A DNA stretch of 64,000 bases. Origin: Tanypteryx hageni (taxonomy: Eukaryota > Arthropoda > Insecta > Odonata > Petaluridae). The first letter of the stretch is position 1. Each line of letters starts with the position of its first letter. The translations under genes and the position numbers were made by a program. The notes beneath the pieces are model-generated. The model was not told the origin of the DNA and ran no database searches. It saw only the letters and a list, made by a program, of their open reading frames with translations. Below, piece by piece: positions 58,841 through 64,000 of the stretch. The stretch spans positions 205,459,504 through 205,523,503 of the forward strand of contig CM054113.1 of assembly GCA_028673005.1 (NCBI GenBank), given 5' to 3'.

Positions 58841-60939
58841 AAACATTGTGAAAATCGGCAAATACCTTATATGTTTCAACAACTTTTAAATGTCTATTTT
58901 TTCTGCGTACATCTTCCTTCCTTAAACATACAACGTCATTTTTTGGCTTCTATTGAATAAAAAGGAACAATGTTTTTATACGACTACTACAATGATTCCG
59001 AATAACGACAAAGTGACTCAAGAATAAATAAAAATTATGAACTGCCTTAAAAAAAAAAACAATCGTAACATTTATCAAAACTTTTCAGTCGAGACATGAA
59101 AAAGTTGACGTTCGAGAAAATGTTTCCCTAATTGGTTTAGAGCGGTAATTGCAGCAATGGAAATGTTTAGAATAGTTTATATTTATATTTGAAGAATGTG
59201 GCACGCCAATAATTTCAATAGTCTTCACGATATTGATTATGACAGCGCGGGCAAGCGCCGAATAGGTAACGGATCGGAGAAATATTCATCCCGTGGAATA
59301 TATTTACCAGGTTGGGTCGCAATTTTAATATACAAGGAATAATCCTATTCTCTCTTTTATTCCTAAGAATAACAATATTTTTTTGGAAAGATATCCATTC
59401 CCACGATACAACAACCACGACGGATAGGAATAATAATACTAAAAGTGGAATAGTTTTCCCACAAAGATTTCTAAAAATAACAAAAATATTTTTTTTGAAA
59501 AATATATATGCTTTGCCATACACCTACCATAACAGGTAGCAATATTAATACACAAAGAGTAATCCAATTCTCTCGATTACTGCTGAAAATAACAAAAATA
59601 TCCTATTTCCGCAACGATTCCTGAATTTGCGATGAATTTGTCTTGCGACAAATTTGTCACGGGATGAATTTGTCATGCAAAGATTTTGCCATGCGATAAA
59701 TTGACGCGTGACGAATTGTTGTAGAACCAATTGCGATGTATAAGATAATCACCCAAAAATGTATAGAGAATGGGAAAAAGGAAAAGGGACTTGTGCAGAA
59801 AAAGAAGGTTGCTGTTTGCACAAAAAGCAGTCATCAAAAGCTTAAGAAATTGAACAACCCGCAGAGTTAGGACTTCAGCGATTTTTCAGTAACTATCTTA
59901 TTTACATATTTTCGATTCGATAACATTCCCAAGCATGTTCATGTACTATATTTAAAGATTATGTATGTGTAATGATAATTAATAAGACCACTATCAGGGG
60001 TAGTCCAACTTTCAAAGCTATAATGCTTTTAATTTGTTCCACTCCCCTTTCTCACCATCACACTACAAAGTCCTATTTTCTTGTGTATTATAAATCTGTA
60101 TGCAATTCCCAGTCGATAGATATTGCCTACGTTTTATTACGATTTCTTCCGCCTCCTTCCCTTACGGTCGCCATGTCATTTTATATTGGTTAATTCCTTG
60201 ACTATTATTATGTATGTTTTTTTCCCAGTCGATAGACACCTATATTGCCTACGTTGGATTTTATTCGTGGTGATAACAATTTCCCTTTCTGCTGCTAATA
60301 ATTACTGTTGTTCATATTACCCGGCCAATTGTTTATAATACAGCTTGTATAATTTACCCGTTCAATTGTTCATAATACGGGTAGTATGATTCATTTGTTT
60401 ATACGTCTGGTGCTACTGATTACACAATAAATTGTTTATGCGTAATGCTGTACAGATACCTTTTCAAAAATTCATACTTCGGGTTTTACACTTGACCTCT
60501 TCAATTGTTTATACTGCTGACTACTATAGTTCTGGTGGTTAAAATTAACCGTCGATACCATATTACACTGGTGGTACAAATTACACATTCAATTGTTGAT
60601 ATGTGTGGCGGTAAAGTGTGCCTGTTATACTGTTTATGTTTTTGGCGGTTAAAGTTAATCGTTCAAAACTTTATAATTCCCTCTGTTCAATCCACCCGTT
60701 CAATATTTTATACTTCCGACGGCTCCATCCACTCGTTCAATTGTTCATACTTCTTGTGACTCACGTTAACCATTCAATAGTTTATAATACTGGAAGTTCA
60801 CATTACCCATTCAATTAATTATACTTCCGCCGTTTCAATCCACCTGTTCAATTCTTTATACATTCCGGTGGATTTCATATCCCTTGAAAATGTGTATGCA
60901 TCGCTTTTTAACCCCGCCTATCCCGTATTGTCCGCATAA

Positions 60940-61090
60940 CGTATGTTCGGTATAAAGTCCGTTCGGCATAAAGTCCTCTCGACATAACGTCCGTTCGACA
61001 TACCGTCCGTTCGGAATAACGTCCGTTCGGCATAAAGTCCGTTCGGCATAACGTCCGTTCGGCATAATGTCCGTCGGCACACCGTCCGCC
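60940..61090 (-). repeat. Outer tandem array of foldback right arm
   Basis: About ten copies of CGTCCGTTCGGCATAA-type units, the reverse complement of the 56009-56350 array. Shorter than the left array, with a mixture of AAGTCC and ACGTCC variants. Confidence 0.9.
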
Positions 61091-61174
61091 TACCGAAGCT
61101 TACAGTATGGTCATTACAGATACTGAATCAACATTTTCAGAATTTTCCAATTGTTAAAAAATGATTGAAATCTA

Positions 61175-61879
61175 TAAATAGTGTTCTGCATATCTGCAGG
61201 TTCAGGTGCTCTTCCTCCACCTTTTTCTATCCAGTGCCCTTCTCTTCATCTCCCCATACCCTCCTCCCTCCCTTAGAATATCCAACATTTTAATTCTTCT
61301 CCCTCTTTTCTTTCTTCCCTCCACCGTTTCTTCGATAACATCCTTCAGTAATCCCTCTCTTCTCAAAACCTGTCCTATCCATTTATTTTTCCTAGTCACT
61401 ATCGTGTCCATCAAACTCCTTTCCTCTTCTACTCTTCTTAGCACTTACACATTTGTAATCCTGTCAGTCCATTTAACCTTCAGCATCCTCCTCCAAACCC
61501 ACATTTCATATGCCTCCACCCTCTCCCTGTCTCCCTTCTTCAATGTCCATGTCTCCGACCCATATAGCATCACACTCCAAACATAGCACTTTACCAATCT
61601 CTTCCTCAATCCCAAATCCATCTTGCTGTTAAATAGCTTCCTTTTTCTATTGAACGCTTCCTTTGCCAAACCTATTCTCATCTTAATTTCCTTCTGACAT
61701 TTCCAGTCCTCCGTCAACAACGTACCAAGATACCTGTACTGTTCTACCTGCTCTATCCTCTCCCCCCTCACCTGCACTTCCATCCTTTCCTCACCCCCTA
61801 TTTTCATTACTTTCGTTTTCTTTCCATTTATTCTCAACCCATATCTGTCTTCCACGCTCACCAGATTCTGTATTCTGTA
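61175..61879 (-). pseudogene. 5'-truncated RTE-type LINE fragment with 11-bp target duplication
   Basis: The minus strand encodes RYGLRINGKKTKVMKIGGEE, YRYLGTLLTEDWKCQKEI, LRKRLVKCYVWSVMLYGSET, then YEMWVWRRMLKVKWTDRITN, an in-frame TAA (about 61445), and VTRKNKWIGQVLRREGLL with RGRRIKMLDIL. This is the region after YADD to the C-terminus of an RTE protein, from a family distinct from the 48.9-52.2 kb element. ATTGAAATCTA occurs on both sides (61164-61174 and 61880-61890). The polymerase core and endonuclease are absent (5' truncation), as usual for LINE insertions. Confidence 0.85.
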
Positions 61880-62111
61880 TTGAAATCTACCAAAGATAAA
61901 TATGAAGAGCATCAACAGTACGGTACCATCGTTTTTGCAGACTGTCTGAAGAAGCTAAGTATTGACTTCGACAGATGGTTTTAATAATTTCAAACAATGA
62001 AAACGAGAAGGAAAAGTATACTACATAATTGGAATATACAAAGATTTTAAAGGTGTTTTAATGGTAAATGCGTATATAACAGCATCGAATAATTGGGCGG
62101 TTCTTGAATTT

Positions 62112-62935
62112 TTATCTCCTAACCAAATAGTCGAAATTATATGGTCGCGCGGACTTATTTGTTATCAATGTTACCCTATATTCAAATACATTTTTAATCT
62201 ATACCTCGAAGATAATATAAGAATTTAGGAGTGAGAAATATGGGTTTTTAATTGTACGTCGATACAATTGTCGTAGTGATCGATGCAAAGAAAATTTGTG
62301 ATATGATACCTAGGTTTCTCTCGAAGTTTTATCTCCGAAACTATAACTCGTAATTATATGGCCTCGCAGACTTTTTTGTGGTAAATGTTATCTTCTATTC
62401 AAATACATTTTTAATCTATACCTCAAAGATCATTTAAGAGCATGGGAGAGAAAAATATGGTATTTTTAACTGTTATTAGCCGATGGAATCGTCGTTTCGA
62501 CTAATGTAAACAAAATGTGATGTTTTGCTTGGGATTTTCTCAAATCTTTATCCCTGAAACTATAAGTCGTAACTATGTGGTCCCGAGGACTTTTTTGTGG
62601 TAAATGTTATCCTCTATTCAAATACATTTTTAATCTATACCACAAAGATCATTTAAGAGCATGGGAGAGAAAAATATGGTATTTTTAACTGTTATTAGCC
62701 GATGGAATCGTCGTTTCGACTAATGTAAACAAAATGTGATGTTTTGCTTGGGATTTTCTCAAATTTTTATCCCTGAAACTATAAGTCGTAACTATGTGGT
62801 CCTGAGGACTTTATTGTGGTAAATGTTGTCCTCTATTCGAGCAATGTTATTAATGTGTACCTCACGGATCATATAAGAGTATGGGAGAGAAAAATATGAT
62901 ACTTAATTTTTTATTAACGGATGACATTTAACGAA
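62112..62935. repeat. Tandem array, ~218-bp unit, about 3.8 copies
   Basis: Unit starts are near 62114, 62332, 62549 and 62768. Shared blocks include TCAAATACATTTTTAATCTA, GGGAGAGAAAAATATG and GTCGTTTCGACTAATGTAAA. The second and third units are nearly identical, the first is most diverged. The array runs into a D2-type repeat end at 62935-63135. Confidence 0.85.
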
Positions 62936-63135
62936 ATACGAGGTTTATTTAAGTGCTTATATAAAGTGAAAGTTATAATTGATGTATACCGTTCAAAATC
63001 ACAATTTGGCGATAAATTTTAAGGATCACTCGTACTTAATTTAATTAAATTCCGCCCACGTACGGAGGCAACGTGCCCATAAGGTGTTCCGCTACTAACG
63101 CTTCGCTGGTTAAGAACGCCTAAAAATTGTATGTG
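62935..63135. repeat. Dispersed repeat family D2, end fragment (copy c)
   Basis: Homologous in the same orientation to 46260-46520: TATAAAGTGAAAGTT, CAATTTGGCGAT, GTGTTCCGCTACTAACGC, CGCTGGTTAAGAACGCCTAA. Non-coding. Confidence 0.7.
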
Positions 63136-63257
63136 GCTAAGCCATTTTTTGTAGAGGTATAAGTGTCTTGTCAGTAATAGTTGAGGTTCTGTTATGTGCA
63201 ATAAGTGAACACGTTATAATGGAAGCGATTTCCTAACAGAATGACATTCACTTAAAG

Positions 63258-63679
63258 CAGTGGTTCCCAAACTATTTCATTCCGCGAACCCCTTTCATAA
63301 AAATCCAAATCTTCCGAACCCCCTCTTAAAAATAAATATTTTTAAGGATCGTCTTCCTTGCCTGACTATTAGTGGCGTAGCCAAGAGGGTAATAATAATA
63401 ATGTAATCACTTGCTCAATAATGTGTTACTATATAATCAAATCAAAATATCGCTCAAAAATAACGACAGCCTTAGACAAGTAGATGCGGCGACAATGCGT
63501 TTGTCATTGTCATCTTTAAAAAACTTGAAAAATTCTACGTTTGAGTCTAAAAAATTTCACGCAAATTCGTCAAGGATTCGATTTCTCTCTTCGACAAAAA
63601 TAAATGTTGTTAATTTACTCGTACAAGCTTCTGTCTCAACTTCGTTGTTTAATTTGAGAAATCAGTTTGGGAACCTCTG
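63258..63679. mobile_element. Non-autonomous hAT element with perfect 8-bp target duplication
   Basis: The left end CAGTGGTTCCCAAACT and the reverse complement of the right end, CAGAGGTTCCCAAACT, match at 15 of 16. ACTTAAAG occurs immediately outside both ends (63250-63257 and 63680-63687). CAGNGGTTCCCAAAC is a classic hAT terminus. The 422-base interior has no transposase. The perfect duplication suggests a fairly recent insertion. Confidence 0.9.
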
Positions 63680-63687
63680 ACTTAAAG

Positions 63688-64000
63688 GCAAGAAGCAGAA
63701 ACTGTGACTTTCGGAGTTTGGTTGATAGACATTCTTATAGTTCATTAGTGCATTTAGCTTTGACAGTGAAGTCGGTCTTTGTTTCAACATATCCACGCGA
63801 GTCGATGTTTACCTGCATGAATGGAATCAAAACAAAGCATCGAGTCAGCTTAACAGGCATACACCTGAATGAGTGTATTCGAGTTGCAGTTTAAACTTAC
63901 ACGCCAGAGTTTTTCAATGTTGTAGAAAATATGCAGCGTACGAGTTTCCATTATTTCAATAAATACATTGCCATATCATGATTTCTCTGTTTTTCTACGT
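63688..64000. other. No gene recognised
   Basis: Short end of the window. An open frame at 63667-63894 begins inside the hAT element and shows no motif. Confidence 0.45.

Larger units (their letters stand above)
56009..61094. mobile_element. Foldback (FB-like) element, 5.1 kb, with very long repeat-built inverted arms
   Basis: Left arm about 56009-58590, right arm about 59195-61094 in inverse orientation, centre about 58590-59195. Flanks GAAGGTTAC (56000-56008) and GAAGCTTAC (61095-61103) are a 9-bp target duplication with one mismatch. Each arm is layered: an outer ~15-17-bp array (GGACGGTATGCCGAAC-type), a middle degenerate array of ~36-bp units (TATAAACAATTGAACGGGTA-type), and an inner AATTCGTCGCAAGACA-type array. 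The left arm holds the middle section twice (56355-57150 and 57160-57900). The right arm has it once plus a few extra units. No transposase frame, so non-autonomous. The layout and 9-bp duplication resemble Drosophila FB elements. Confidence 0.85.
54345..61980 (+). pseudogene. hAT transposase pseudogene split by three insertions
   Basis: It resembles GTF2IRD2/ZBED-like domesticated hAT transposases. Blocks in order: HEELECKYLIMTVKDKCVC with a following Cys (54395-54470, zinc finger start); FTDGAIIKE-like segment (54700); CFSLQFDESLDMFDTAQLMV (54882-54950; catalytic Asp in FDES); MRAAFDDFSV and RGDDIYYCLKKYLEK (55420-55540), TMTGH; TQVRWLSKGKVLQR (55765-55805); FLTDIIQKLNNLNSMLQGKD (55890-55955) and FKLK (to 56005). 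Then, beyond the foldback element, TVWSLQILNQHFQNFPIVKK (61101-61160), and beyond the LINE fragment, STKDKYEEHQQYG (61885-61923). The reading frame across the second and third insertions is continuous once the insert and one duplication copy are ignored. Several stops and frameshifts remain, so the gene was already decaying. Confidence 0.8.

Overview
This is 64 kb of eukaryotic, non-coding-dominated DNA, most likely from an arthropod and plausibly an insect. The reasons are an A+T-rich background, long (TA)n tracts, one spliced protein-kinase exon, and a transposon mix typical of arthropod genomes (RTE, Jockey-group and restriction-endonuclease LINEs, Penelope-like elements, hAT, piggyBac, mariner, Tigger/pogo). 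No bacterial operons, CRISPR arrays or rRNA genes are visible. The species cannot be named from the sequence.

Host gene: the only host coding sequence I can support is a 160-bp exon on the minus strand (18410-18569). It encodes part of the kinase domain of an STK32/YANK-type Ser/Thr kinase, with consensus splice sites on both sides. If the locus is functional, the rest of the window is intronic or flanking DNA of that gene, filled with mobile elements.

Layout. 1-3.2 kb: no gene seen, one short GGGCGA-type array. 3.2-7.3 kb: a minisatellite, a Jockey-type LINE tail and a rearranged RTE LINE. 7.1-10.1 kb: eight (TA)n tracts interleaved with pieces of a Penelope-like element (PLE), including a GIY-YIG endonuclease reading frame and terminal repeats with degenerate hammerhead-ribozyme cores. 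10-16 kb: pyrimidine/purine-rich unique DNA. 16.2-17.4 kb: a second PLE with a better hammerhead core. 18.4 kb: kinase exon. 20.6-27.2 kb: a restriction-endonuclease LINE remnant beside a long decayed Jockey-group LINE that is itself interrupted. 27-30 kb and 52-54 kb: copies of a dispersed repeat and an inverted duplication. 32.8-34 kb: a Harbinger-like element containing another small element. 38-41 kb: remnants of piggyBac, mariner and Tigger transposases. 44.4-45 kb: a short element with TA target duplication. 48.9-52.2 kb: a near-full-length RTE LINE with an uninterrupted 998-codon ORF and a tRNA-like 5' head.

54.3-62 kb is the most informative stretch. A decayed hAT transposase is split by three independent insertions, each with its own target-site duplication: a hAT-type MITE (8 bp), a 5.1-kb foldback element with kilobase-long repeat-built inverted arms (9 bp), and a 5'-truncated RTE fragment (11 bp). 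62.1-63.7 kb holds a ~218-bp tandem array and a short hAT element with a perfect 8-bp duplication.

Limits: all family calls are by eye from motifs, with no database search. Percent identities are approximate.
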